NCBI GenBank assembly: GCA_031276135.1
Contig: JAISNR010000114.1
Coordinates: 1-36,768 of the forward strand
DNA: 36,768 bases
Reading direction: 5' to 3'
Source: Eubacteriales Family XIII. Incertae Sedis bacterium
Lineage (GTDB): Bacteria > Bacillota > Clostridia > Peptostreptococcales > Anaerovoracaceae
This document shows positions 8,784 to 18,024 of this stretch, in pieces. Position 1 is the first letter of the stretch; each line of letters opens with the position of its first letter. The notes below the pieces were generated by a model. That model saw only the letters and a list, made by a program, of their open reading frames with translations. It was not told where the DNA came from and searched no databases. The translations under genes were made by a program, and so were the position numbers.

Positions 8784-8840
8784 AAGGCGGCCCGGGCCAT
8801 CCCAAGGCGGCCCGGTCTCCGCAGGCGGCCCGGCGGGCCG
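8784..8840. repeat. Three short G+C-rich tandem repeats between convergent genes
   Basis: The core AGGCGGCCCGG occurs three times, beginning near 8785, 8805 and 8823, so the period is about 19-20 bases. The third copy extends into the hairpin CGGCCC-GGC-GGGCCG (8826-8840). The block fills the gap between the glycosidase stop and the gpmI stop. It may act as a two-way terminator, although no T run follows on either side. Confidence 0.6.
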
Positions 8841-8843
8841 GTA

Positions 8844-10403
8844 TCACTCGGCGTCTCGGCTTCGGTCGAGCAGGCTGCGGCCCGTCATCTCCGCGGGCTG
8901 CGGCAAACCCATCAGATCGAGCAAGGTGGGCGCGATGTCGCAGAGCCTCCCCCCCGAAAGCAGGGCGGGGGCTTTTTCTTTTGCGATCAGCGCGAGCGGC
9001 ACGGGGTTCGTCGTGTGTGCCGTAAACGGCGCTCCGTCGTCGTCGAGCATGCGCTCGGCGTTCCCGTGGTCGGCCGTCAGCAGGATGCGGCCGTTCCGCG
9101 CCAAGACGCTCTCCGCGATTCTGCCCACGCAGACGTCCACGGCTTCGACTGCCTTTATTGCGGCTTCCTCGATGCCCGTGTGTCCGACCATGTCGCAGTT
9201 GGCGAAATTCAGGACGATGAGGTCGTATTTGCCGCTCTCGACGCGCGCGATCGCCTCGTCGGTCACGGCGGGAGCGCTCATCTCCGGCTGCAAATCGTAG
9301 GTCGCGACCTTGGGCGAAGCGATGAGCGCGCGATCTTCGCCGGCGTTCGGTTTCTCGACGCCGCCGTTGAAGAAGAAGGTGACGTGCGCGTATTTTTCCG
9401 TCTCGGCGATGCGCAGCTGCGACAGTCCAAGGCCCGCGATATACTCCCCGAGCGTGTTTTCGAGCGTCTGCGGCGGATAGGCGACTTCCGCGTTCGGCAT
9501 CTCGGCGTCGTAGCTCGTCATCGTGACGAAGAACAGGGACGCGTACGTTTTTTCCCGAGGGAAGCCGTCGAAGTTCGGATCGACGAAGCAGCGCGTCAGC
9601 TCGCGGGCGCGATCCGGCCTGAAATTGAAGAATATCACGGAATCCCCGTCTTCTATCGTGACGGGTCGTTCGCCGGCCGCGAAGATGTTGCGCGGTTTCA
9701 CGAACTCATCGCTCTCGCCGTCCGCGTAGGCGCTTTCTATCGCTTCGGCCGCGCTTGCGGCGGGTATGCCGGTTCCGAGACTGATCGCGTCATAGGCCTG
9801 TTTTACGCGTTCCCAGCGATTGTCCCTGTCCATGGCGTAGTAGCGCCCCGAGATCAGCGCGATGCGCCCCGCGCCGATCTTCGCGATTTCCGCTTCAAGC
9901 TCGGCGAGGAAGCCGGCGGCGGAGTTCGGCGGCGTGTCGCGTCCGTCCAGAAACGCGTGCACGCACACGCGCGCGAGACCCTTTCGCTTCGCGAAGGCGA
10001 GCAGCGCGTAGAGGTGCGTGTTGTGGCTGTGCACGCCGCCGTCCGACACGAGGCCGAGCAGGTGCAGCGCGCCGCCGCTTTCGATCACGCGATCCGCGGC
10101 GCGGTTCAACGCGGGGTTTTCAAAGAAATCGCCCTCGCGTATGGACTTCGAGATGCGCGTGTATTCCTGATACACGACGCGCCCCGCGCCGATGTTCAGA
10201 TGCCCGACCTCGGAATTGCCCATCTGTCCGTCCGGCAGACCGACGGCCTCGCCGCTCGCCCCGAGCGAGCTGTGCGGTCGGTCGCGGAATATCCCGTCGA
10301 GGTTCGGCTTCCGCGCGGCGGCGATGGCGTTTCCGCGCGTTTCGTCGGACAGCCCGAAGCCGTCCAGTATCATGAGCATGAGGGGTCTGCGTTCCTTCGT
10401 CAT
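8844..10403 (-). CDS. gpmI: 2,3-bisphosphoglycerate-independent phosphoglycerate mutase
   Basis: Interconverts 3- and 2-phosphoglycerate in glycolysis using two metal ions and a phosphoserine. The length of 519 residues fits the family (about 510). Alkaline-phosphatase-fold metal site motifs are present: LMILDGFGL (Asp14) and MGNSEVGHLNIGAGR with the phosphorylated Ser64. HAFLDGRDTPPNSA, SGRYYAMDRDNRW, and NFRPDRARELTR lie in the middle. NFANCDMVGHTG and LLTADHGNAERM come near the C-terminus. The ATG at 10403 follows AAGGAGAAC on the minus strand. It stands alone rather than in the gap-pgk-tpi cluster often seen in Firmicutes, and it is divergent from the flippase gene. Confidence 0.97.
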   Translation of the reverse strand: MTKERRPLMLMILDGFGLSDETRGNAIAAARKPNLDGIFRDRPHSSLGASGEAVGLPDGQMGNSEVGHLNIGAGRVVYQEYTRISKSIREGDFFENPALNRAADRVIESGGALHLLGLVSDGGVHSHNTHLYALLAFAKRKGLARVCVHAFLDGRDTPPNSAAGFLAELEAEIAKIGAGRIALISGRYYAMDRDNRWERVKQAYDAISLGTGIPAASAAEAIESAYADGESDEFVKPRNIFAAGERPVTIEDGDSVIFFNFRPDRARELTRCFVDPNFDGFPREKTYASLFFVTMTSYDAEMPNAEVAYPPQTLENTLGEYIAGLGLSQLRIAETEKYAHVTFFFNGGVEKPNAGEDRALIASPKVATYDLQPEMSAPAVTDEAIARVESGKYDLIVLNFANCDMVGHTGIEEAAIKAVEAVDVCVGRIAESVLARNGRILLTADHGNAERMLDDDGAPFTAHTTNPVPLALIAKEKAPALLSGGRLCDIAPTLLDLMGLPQPAEMTGRSLLDRSRDAE

Positions 10404-10630
10404 GGCGTTCTCCTTTTTTGACTTCCGGAATCAGTATACCGGATTTTCCGCGTTTGCGCCACGGGGATTTTTGCGCTTAAATTGGCGCAGGGTTGACGGC
10501 AGGGTTGACGATCCGAAATAATTGTACCGCTCCGAGCGTTTTTTTGATATAATACAATCCGGTGCACAGCTTATTCGCTATTGCCGCTTTATTCCGGACG
10601 CGCGCGCGAAAGCGGAGCGCGGGGGTTAAT
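10404..10630. other. Divergent intergenic region gpmI / flippase
   Basis: A 227-base region. On the minus strand a TATACT box (10433-10438) is a possible -10 for gpmI, but I see no good -35. On the plus strand an extended -10 promoter for the flippase gene lies at 10545-10553. TTGACG-like words occur twice near 10493 and 10505 without a properly spaced -10. Confidence 0.4.
10545..10553 (+). promoter_or_regulatory. Extended -10 promoter of the flippase-addA unit
   Basis: TGATATAAT combines the TGn extension (10545-10547) with a perfect TATAAT (10548-10553), following a run of seven T. A TTGTAC at 10522-10527 is 20 bases away, which is too far for a normal -35. The extended -10 therefore probably carries the promoter. 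The leader is about 70 nt. Confidence 0.6.
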
Positions 10631-12250
10631 ATGAGTAAAAAAACGTTTCTGTCCGGCGCCGCCATACTCGGCGCGGCGGGCTTGCTCGTGCAGATGATGG
10701 GTGCGGTGTTCCGCATCCCGCTCGCGAACATCATCGGCGAGGTGGGCATGGGCTACTATCAGACCGCCTATCCCGTCTATATATTCCTGCTCGTCTTCTC
10801 GACGAACGGCGCGCCCGCGGCCATATCCAAGATGACCTCGGAACGCATCGCGGCCGGACGGCGCGCGGAGGCCCATCGCGTGTTCAAGCTGTCGTTTGTC
10901 GTCATGCTCGCGTTTGGGCTTGCCGCCGCCCTCGGCGTGGCGATTTTCGCGGAGCCGCTCGCGCGCTTCGTAAAGAGCGAAGGCTCCTATTTTTCGCTGC
11001 TCGCGATCGCGCCCTCCCTGCTTTTCGTGCCGCTGATGTCCGTGTTTCGCGGGTATTTTCAGGGCATGCAGGAGATGCGTCCGACGGCCGTGTCACAGCT
11101 TTTCGAGCAGGCCATACGCGTGGGCGTCGGGCTCAGCCTCGCCGTGTTTTTTGTCTCCGACAGCCTGGAGCTGGCCTCGGCCGGCGCCTGCTTCGGCGCG
11201 AGCGTCGGGCCCGTGGCCGGGATCCTGATCCTTCTCGTCATCTACGCGCGGCAGAAGCGCCGGACGGGCGGACCGCCGGCGCGGGAGATGCGCGTGCGCG
11301 GGAAAGAGGCGGACGCCGGCGGCGAGCGGACGGGCGCGCTCCTGAAAACCCTGGTCGCGCTGACCGTTCCCACGACGATCGGCATATCCATCCTGCCGAT
11401 CATGAACGTGGTCGACATGCTGCTCTGCCGCATACGGCTGATCGACGCGGGCTTCGGCGCGCGCGAGGCGGAGGGCCTGTACGGGCTGATGGCCGGCTTC
11501 GCGGCGCCCATCATCAACATCCCGATGGCCCTGGCCCTCAGCATCGCGCTGAGCATGGTGCCCGCCGTGGCGGCCGCCTGCGGCGCGGGGGACCGGGAGT
11601 TCCTCGACACGAACATCCGCATGGGCCTGCGGACGGCCATGATCATCGGCGTGCCCTGCGCTTTCGGCCTCATGCTGCTCGCGGAGCCCATACTCAGGCT
11701 CATCTACCCCGCGCAGACCGTCGCCTCCTCCGCCGCGCCCTGCCTCGCGATCCTCGGCGCGGGCGTCGTGTTCCTCTGCGTGGCACAGGCCATGGCCGGC
11801 ATATTGCAAGGGCTGGGGCGCGCCTCTCTGCCCGTCGTCTCTCTGCTCGCCGGGGTCGCGGTCAAGTTCGCGCTCACCTATGCGCTGACGGCCGTGCCGG
11901 CGCTGCACATAAACGGCGCCGCCATCGGAAGCACGGCGGGCTACGCCGTGGTCGGCGGCCTGAATCTCTTCTTCGTCAAGCGCTCGGCGGGCGTCCGCTT
12001 CGACGCGGTGCTGTCGGTCGTGAAGCCGCTGGCTTCCGGCGTATTGATGTGCGCGGCCTTGGGCCTCGTCTATTTCGTCTGCCGGCTCTTCCTGTCCCTC
12101 GGCGCGTCCACGCTCGCGGCCATCTGCGCCGCCGCCGTCGCCTACGTTCCGGCCATCCTGAAATCCGGCGCCGTCCTGCCCCATGAGGTGGAGCTCCTGC
12201 CGAAGGGCCGCGCGCTGGCCGCGCTGATGCGCAAGCTCAGGCTTATGTGA
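10631..12250 (+). CDS. Multidrug/oligosaccharidyl-lipid flippase (MOP superfamily), SpoVB-like
   Basis: Polytopic membrane protein of 539 residues in the SpoVB/polysaccharide-export branch of the MOP superfamily (COG2244). The N-terminal sequence SKKTFLSGAAILGAAGLLVQ plus GAVFRIPLANIIGEVGMG is typical of SpoVB-type proteins of Clostridia. YPVYIFLLVFSTNGAPAAISKM and VFRGYFQGMQEMRPTAVSQ follow. About 12-14 hydrophobic segments can be counted. Family members move lipid-linked cell wall or polysaccharide precursors across the membrane; the exact cargo is unknown. ATG 10631 comes after GGGGGT, a modest ribosome-binding site. The longer frame from 10562 would have a basic, non-hydrophobic leader and is unlikely. 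addA begins 19 bases after the stop, so the two are probably one operon. Confidence 0.87.
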   Translation: MSKKTFLSGAAILGAAGLLVQMMGAVFRIPLANIIGEVGMGYYQTAYPVYIFLLVFSTNGAPAAISKMTSERIAAGRRAEAHRVFKLSFVVMLAFGLAAALGVAIFAEPLARFVKSEGSYFSLLAIAPSLLFVPLMSVFRGYFQGMQEMRPTAVSQLFEQAIRVGVGLSLAVFFVSDSLELASAGACFGASVGPVAGILILLVIYARQKRRTGGPPAREMRVRGKEADAGGERTGALLKTLVALTVPTTIGISILPIMNVVDMLLCRIRLIDAGFGAREAEGLYGLMAGFAAPIINIPMALALSIALSMVPAVAAACGAGDREFLDTNIRMGLRTAMIIGVPCAFGLMLLAEPILRLIYPAQTVASSAAPCLAILGAGVVFLCVAQAMAGILQGLGRASLPVVSLLAGVAVKFALTYALTAVPALHINGAAIGSTAGYAVVGGLNLFFVKRSAGVRFDAVLSVVKPLASGVLMCAALGLVYFVCRLFLSLGASTLAAICAAAVAYVPAILKSGAVLPHEVELLPKGRALAALMRKLRLM

Positions 12251-12269
12251 CGGATGGAGGAAAAGGCCC

Positions 12270-15200
12270 GTGAAATGGAACGAAGAGCAAGAAAAAGCAA
12301 TAAATTCTAACAATCGAAGCATCCTCGTTTCCGCGGCGGCGGGCTCCGGCAAGACCGCCGTGCTCGTCGAACGCATCGGACGCTTGGTTTTGGAGGAACG
12401 CGTTCCGCTTTCCGACATGCTGATCGTCACGTTCACGAACGCGGCGGCGGCGGAGATGCGGCGGCGGATCGTGGGTTTTCTGACGGACAGGCTCGCGGAC
12501 CGCTCTGCGGATCGGCGGCTCGCGGAGGAGGAGAAAGCCTTCCTGCGAAGGCAGCTCGCCGAAGCCGGCGGCGCGCAGATCAGCACCTTTCACGCCTTTG
12601 CGCTGACGGTGGTCCGCGAATACCATTTCAGGATCGGACTCGCGCCGGACCTGCGCATCTGCGATGAGGCGCGGCGGAGCATCCTCAGAAACGAGGCCGC
12701 AGAGGAATTGTTCGCGCGCCGCTTCGCCGAGGACTACGCGGCCTTCACGGATTTTCTGCGGCATTATGCCGGGGAGAAAAACGAGGACAGCCTGCGGGAC
12801 GACATGCTGTTCGCCGTGTACGACGCGGTGCGCGCCGGTCCGGATCCCTTCGCGTGGCTGCGCGAAAAGGTCGCTTTCCTCGCGAAGCCGCCGCTCGAGC
12901 TGCTCGCGGACGGCGTGGCGGAAGCCGTCCTGTCGGACGTTGCGAACGAGCTCGGGAAGGCGCGCGCGTTCTGCCTCGCGGTCCGCGACCTCGTGGACCG
13001 CTGCGGCGCGCGCGGCTATCTGCCGCTCTGCGACGCGGACGCGGACGGGCTCGCCGCGCTCATCGCGGCGGCGAAGAACGTCGGCCCCGGGGACGTGCCG
13101 GGCGCGCAGGCTGTCCTGTACGCGGTCGCGCGTTTCGAATTCGCGCGCTTTGCCGTTTCGAACAAGGAGGAAAAGGCGAAGTACGAGCCGGTGAAGGAAG
13201 CGGCGACGCGGCTGCGCGACAAGGCGAAGCACATCCTGCGCGCGAACGTGCAGGCGCGCTACTGCGCGCGTTCGCTCGCGGACTGTGCCGCCGAGATCAA
13301 CGCCACCGCCCCCCATGCCGCCTATCTGTCGGGTCTGCTCGAGGAATTTCACGGGATATTCACGCGCAAAAAGCTGGAGCGCGGCCTCATGGATTTCGCC
13401 GACGCGGAGCATTACGCCCTCGAGATCCTGGCGGAAGAGGAGGTCGCGGCGGCCTATCGCAAGCGTTTCCGCCACATATTCATCGATGAATATCAGGACA
13501 GCAACATCCTGCAGGAAACGCTGATCCGCAGGATCAACGCGGGCAACTGCCTGTTTATGGTCGGCGATGTGAAGCAGAGCATATATAAATTTCGGCTCGC
13601 GGAGCCGGAGCTTTTTATGCGCAAATACGAGGAATACGACAGCGGCGAGGATGCGGAGCGGCGGCGTTTGGACCTGAGCCGGAACTATCGCAGCAAGGAA
13701 CCGATCCTGGACGCGATCAACGGGGTGTTTCGCCGCATCATGAAGCCCGATACGGCGGGACTGACCTACGACGAAAACGCGGCCCTGCGCAAGGGGCTTT
13801 CGTTTGCGGACGAAGCGGCTTGGAACAGGAAAGCGCTGCTCTGCGTGATCGACGACGGCGCGCCGGACGAAGGCGCGGACGCCGGGGCCGAGGACGCTGC
13901 AGACGAAGCGGCGCCGGATGCCGCGGACGGCGCGGACGGCGCGCCGCACGGCGAAGAAGGGCCCACGGAGGCCATCCGGGAGCTGCAGAAGGCGGAGATC
14001 GAGGCCTATGCCGCCGTCCGGCTCGTGCAGGAGGAACTGCGCGGGGAGAACGACAGGCCGCGGCGCTTTTTCGACGCCAAGAAGGGCGAAGCGCGGGAGC
14101 TGACGCTGCGCGACATCGTGATCCTAATGCGCGGGGCGAAGAACAGGGCCGACGTGTTTCAACGGGTGTTCGAAGAAAGCGATCTGCCGGCGTACACGGA
14201 TACGGGCGTCGGATATTTCGACACGGTCGAGATCGAAACCTTCATGAATCTGCTGCGCGTCCTGGACAACAGGCGGCGGGACATTCCCCTGCTTTCCGTC
14301 CTGTACGCGCCGATCTTCGGTTTTTCGACGGAGGAATTGATGGACATCCGGCTGGCCGCGCCGCGCGCCGCTTACTGCGACGCGCTGTTCTTCTGCGCGG
14401 ACGCGCCGCCGGTTTCGGACGCGGGGGCCGCGGCGGGATCGCCGTCCGCCCGCGCGGGGGTGCGCGCGCCGCTGCGCGAAAAGATTCGCGGCGCGCTCGC
14501 GCGGCTCGACGCCTGGCGCGAGAACGCCGCGTTCATGCCCTTGGACGAATTCGTGTGGACGCTGCTGCGGGAGAGCGGCTACTACGCGTTCGCCGGCGCG
14601 CTGCCGGGCGGCGCGCAGCGCCTCGCCAACCTGCGGGCGCTGGCGGACAAGGCGCTGGATTTTCAGAACGCGCATATGCGGGGGCTCGCCGGCTTCATAA
14701 GCTATGTCGAACACATCAAAAAACGGGTGGACGTGGGGCAGGCGCGCTTGGTCGGCGAGAGCGAGGACGTGCTGCGCATCATGACCGTGCACAAGAGCAA
14801 GGGGCTCGAATTCCCCGTCGTCATCGTCGCGGGCCTCGGCCGGCGCTTCGTTTCGGAATCCGTGGGCACGGTGAGCGTGCACAAGGACATCGGGCTGGCG
14901 CTGCGCCGCACGCATCCCGAAACGGGTCTGTACAGAAACACGCTGCTGCAGAACCTGATCGCGCGCAGGAAGGCGGCGGAGGACCTCGCGGAGGAGATCC
15001 GCATCCTGTACGTCGCGTTCACGCGGGCCATGGACAGGCTGATCCTGCTCGGAACCGCGCGCGGCGGCCTTGACGGACTGCGGGAGCGCGGCGATTTGGC
15101 GGAGGGACGCTCCCATCTGGCCCTGATCGCGCAGGCGGCTTCCGAGGCGGGCTTTCTCATCCGCAAGATGTCCGCCCCGGCCGGCGCGTCGCCGGCCGGC

Positions 15201-15980
15201 GTGCGGCGGCCTTTCCGGGACCTGCGGACCTTTCTGTCCTCGCTCGATGACTGCGACGCGGATACGGCGCGGGAGGTCGGGCGCCGCCTCGGTTTTTCCT
15301 ATCCCTTCGGGAAGGCGGCCTCCATGAAGTCCAAGTATGCCGTCACGGAATTGACGGCGGCGCGGGCGGCGGTCTCCGGCGCCGCGCCGCCGGAGGAGTT
15401 GCCTTTCTCCGCGGCCGCGCCGCGCTTCCTGTCGGCTGCGCGCGCGCCGAGCGCGGCAGAGAGGGGCAGCCTGCTTCACAGAGCGCTGGAACGCTTGGAT
15501 TTTCGCACCGCGCGGGAGGGCCTTGCGCAGCCGGGCCGCCTGGAAGAGGACCTGCGCGCCCTCGCCGCGCGGGGCGTGTTCACGCCCGAGGAGGCCGCGT
15601 CCGTGGACGTCGCGCGGCTTCGGAATTTCTTCGAATCCGACAGCTGCCGGCGCGCGGCCGCGGCGGCAGAGCTCTACAAGGAAACGCCCTTCGTCATACG
15701 AAAGGAGCTCGACGGGGAGGAGATCCTCGTGCAGGGTGTGATCGACTGCTGGTTCGTCGAAAACGGTTCGCCCGTCCTGATCGACTACAAATCGGGACAT
15801 GCCTTCGCACACGGGCCGGAAGCGCGGGAGGCCGCGCTTTCCCGCCTCGCCTTGCGCTACGGAGCCCAGCTCGCCGTCTACGCGGAGGCGATCGAAAGCA
15901 TACGCGGCGCGCGCGTTTCGGAGGCATATCTGTTCCTGCTCGGCGAGGGGCTTTGCCTGCCGGTCGGGCTTGAACCGTAA
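12270..15980 (+). CDS. addA: ATP-dependent helicase/nuclease subunit A
   Basis: Large UvrD-type helicase with a C-terminal nuclease domain, part of the AddAB enzyme that resects double-strand breaks for recombination. It has 1236 residues, close to AddA of Bacillus. The N-terminus reads NEEQEKAIN then Walker A SAAAGSGKTA (21-30). HIFIDEYQDSNILQE is motif II, VGDVKQSIYKFRLAEP is motif III, and MTVHKSKGLEFPVV and LYVAFTRAMDRL are motifs V-VI. The nuclease domain shows RGSLLHRALERLDF, VQGVIDCW and LIDYKSG, then YGAQLAVYAEAIE. These carry the usual Asp and Lys of the RecB-type nuclease. An Ala/Asp/Glu-rich insert lies at about 529-565. GTG 12270 is the start, 9 bases after GGAGG (12256-12260). 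The partner gene addB, normally adjacent upstream, is absent; a flippase gene occupies that place. Confidence 0.93.
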   Translation: MKWNEEQEKAINSNNRSILVSAAAGSGKTAVLVERIGRLVLEERVPLSDMLIVTFTNAAAAEMRRRIVGFLTDRLADRSADRRLAEEEKAFLRRQLAEAGGAQISTFHAFALTVVREYHFRIGLAPDLRICDEARRSILRNEAAEELFARRFAEDYAAFTDFLRHYAGEKNEDSLRDDMLFAVYDAVRAGPDPFAWLREKVAFLAKPPLELLADGVAEAVLSDVANELGKARAFCLAVRDLVDRCGARGYLPLCDADADGLAALIAAAKNVGPGDVPGAQAVLYAVARFEFARFAVSNKEEKAKYEPVKEAATRLRDKAKHILRANVQARYCARSLADCAAEINATAPHAAYLSGLLEEFHGIFTRKKLERGLMDFADAEHYALEILAEEEVAAAYRKRFRHIFIDEYQDSNILQETLIRRINAGNCLFMVGDVKQSIYKFRLAEPELFMRKYEEYDSGEDAERRRLDLSRNYRSKEPILDAINGVFRRIMKPDTAGLTYDENAALRKGLSFADEAAWNRKALLCVIDDGAPDEGADAGAEDAADEAAPDAADGADGAPHGEEGPTEAIRELQKAEIEAYAAVRLVQEELRGENDRPRRFFDAKKGEARELTLRDIVILMRGAKNRADVFQRVFEESDLPAYTDTGVGYFDTVEIETFMNLLRVLDNRRRDIPLLSVLYAPIFGFSTEELMDIRLAAPRAAYCDALFFCADAPPVSDAGAAAGSPSARAGVRAPLREKIRGALARLDAWRENAAFMPLDEFVWTLLRESGYYAFAGALPGGAQRLANLRALADKALDFQNAHMRGLAGFISYVEHIKKRVDVGQARLVGESEDVLRIMTVHKSKGLEFPVVIVAGLGRRFVSESVGTVSVHKDIGLALRRTHPETGLYRNTLLQNLIARRKAAEDLAEEIRILYVAFTRAMDRLILLGTARGGLDGLRERGDLAEGRSHLALIAQAASEAGFLIRKMSAPAGASPAGVRRPFRDLRTFLSSLDDCDADTAREVGRRLGFSYPFGKAASMKSKYAVTELTAARAAVSGAAPPEELPFSAAAPRFLSAARAPSAAERGSLLHRALERLDFRTAREGLAQPGRLEEDLRALAARGVFTPEEAASVDVARLRNFFESDSCRRAAAAAELYKETPFVIRKELDGEEILVQGVIDCWFVENGSPVLIDYKSGHAFAHGPEAREAALSRLALRYGAQLAVYAEAIESIRGARVSEAYLFLLGEGLCLPVGLEP

Positions 15981-16161
15981 CAGCTGCGGTGCGCGATTCG
16001 GCCCTTTTCGCGTTTTCGTCACGCTGCCGGCGCAGGGTTTTCCTTCGCATTTCATCTCGGCGGTGCGCGCGCGTGAGAAGCGCGGCGAAGCGGGTGCGGA
16101 AACGCGCCGAAAGCCTTGAAAAAACAGAGTTTTCTGACTATATTTTCTTGCCGGTTTGCTG
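15981..16161. other. Intergenic region after addA
   Basis: The stretch up to the gdhA promoter. Small inverted repeats occur (CTGC-CGGC-GCAG near 16022-16033 followed by GGTTTT; GAAAA..TTTTC near 16128), which could weakly terminate addA. I see no gene here. Confidence 0.35.
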
Positions 16162-16189
16162 TTGACACGGCATGGAAAGCAAGTATAAT
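16162..16189 (+). promoter_or_regulatory. Strong sigma-A type promoter of gdhA
   Basis: Perfect TTGACA (16162-16167), a 16-base spacer, and perfect TATAAT (16184-16189). The predicted start is near 16196. This is the closest match to consensus in the window and suggests high expression of gdhA. Confidence 0.85.
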
Positions 16190-16195
16190 TGAAGA

Positions 16196-17709
<1,514 letters not shown>

Positions 17710-18024
17710 TACGGCAAGAAGCGCGGAGGGATCCGCAAGCGCGCCGAGCGCGCGCCATACAATCGCAGAGGGAGGACGGAGGCAAAAGCCGCCGTCCTTC
17801 TCGAATATGCACCATGTGTTTGCTGAGCGAAGGACCTGCGTTTGCATTCCCGAAAGAGGAAAAAAGGGGGCCGAAGAGGAGGCGGTCCGTGTCAAACCGG
17901 CCGGTTACAGCGGTGTTGCAAAGGGGAATACTTTCATGCGGACCGGGGCCGCATCCGTCCTCCGAGGGCTTTTGAAAGCGCAGGAAAAACAGGGCGGTTC
18001 CGGTATTGTTGAAGGAGAACGAAA
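17710..18024. other. Intergenic region gdhA / OPT transporter
   Basis: A 315-base stretch. It holds the hairpin at 17771-17800 described separately. I see no convincing promoter, RNA gene or coding frame in the rest. A frame crossing it (17675-18130) has unnatural composition and overlaps both neighbours. Confidence 0.5.
17771..17800 (+). terminator. Long hairpin, probable gdhA terminator or attenuator
   Basis: Positions 17771-17783 pair with 17788-17800 around an AAAA loop. The stem has 3 pairs, one A-G mismatch, then 9 pairs including one G-T. The sequence after the stem (TCGAAT) is not T-rich, so this is not a classical intrinsic terminator. It may act as a 3'-end stabiliser or be Rho-assisted. 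Confidence 0.45.

Noticed and set aside
10522..10553. Classical -35/-10 pair TTGTAC and TATAAT before the flippase gene
   Set aside because: The spacer is 20 bases, too long; an extended -10 explains the site better.
14124..16055. 643-codon minus-strand frame opposite addA
   Set aside because: Antisense shadow; composition is unlike a real protein.
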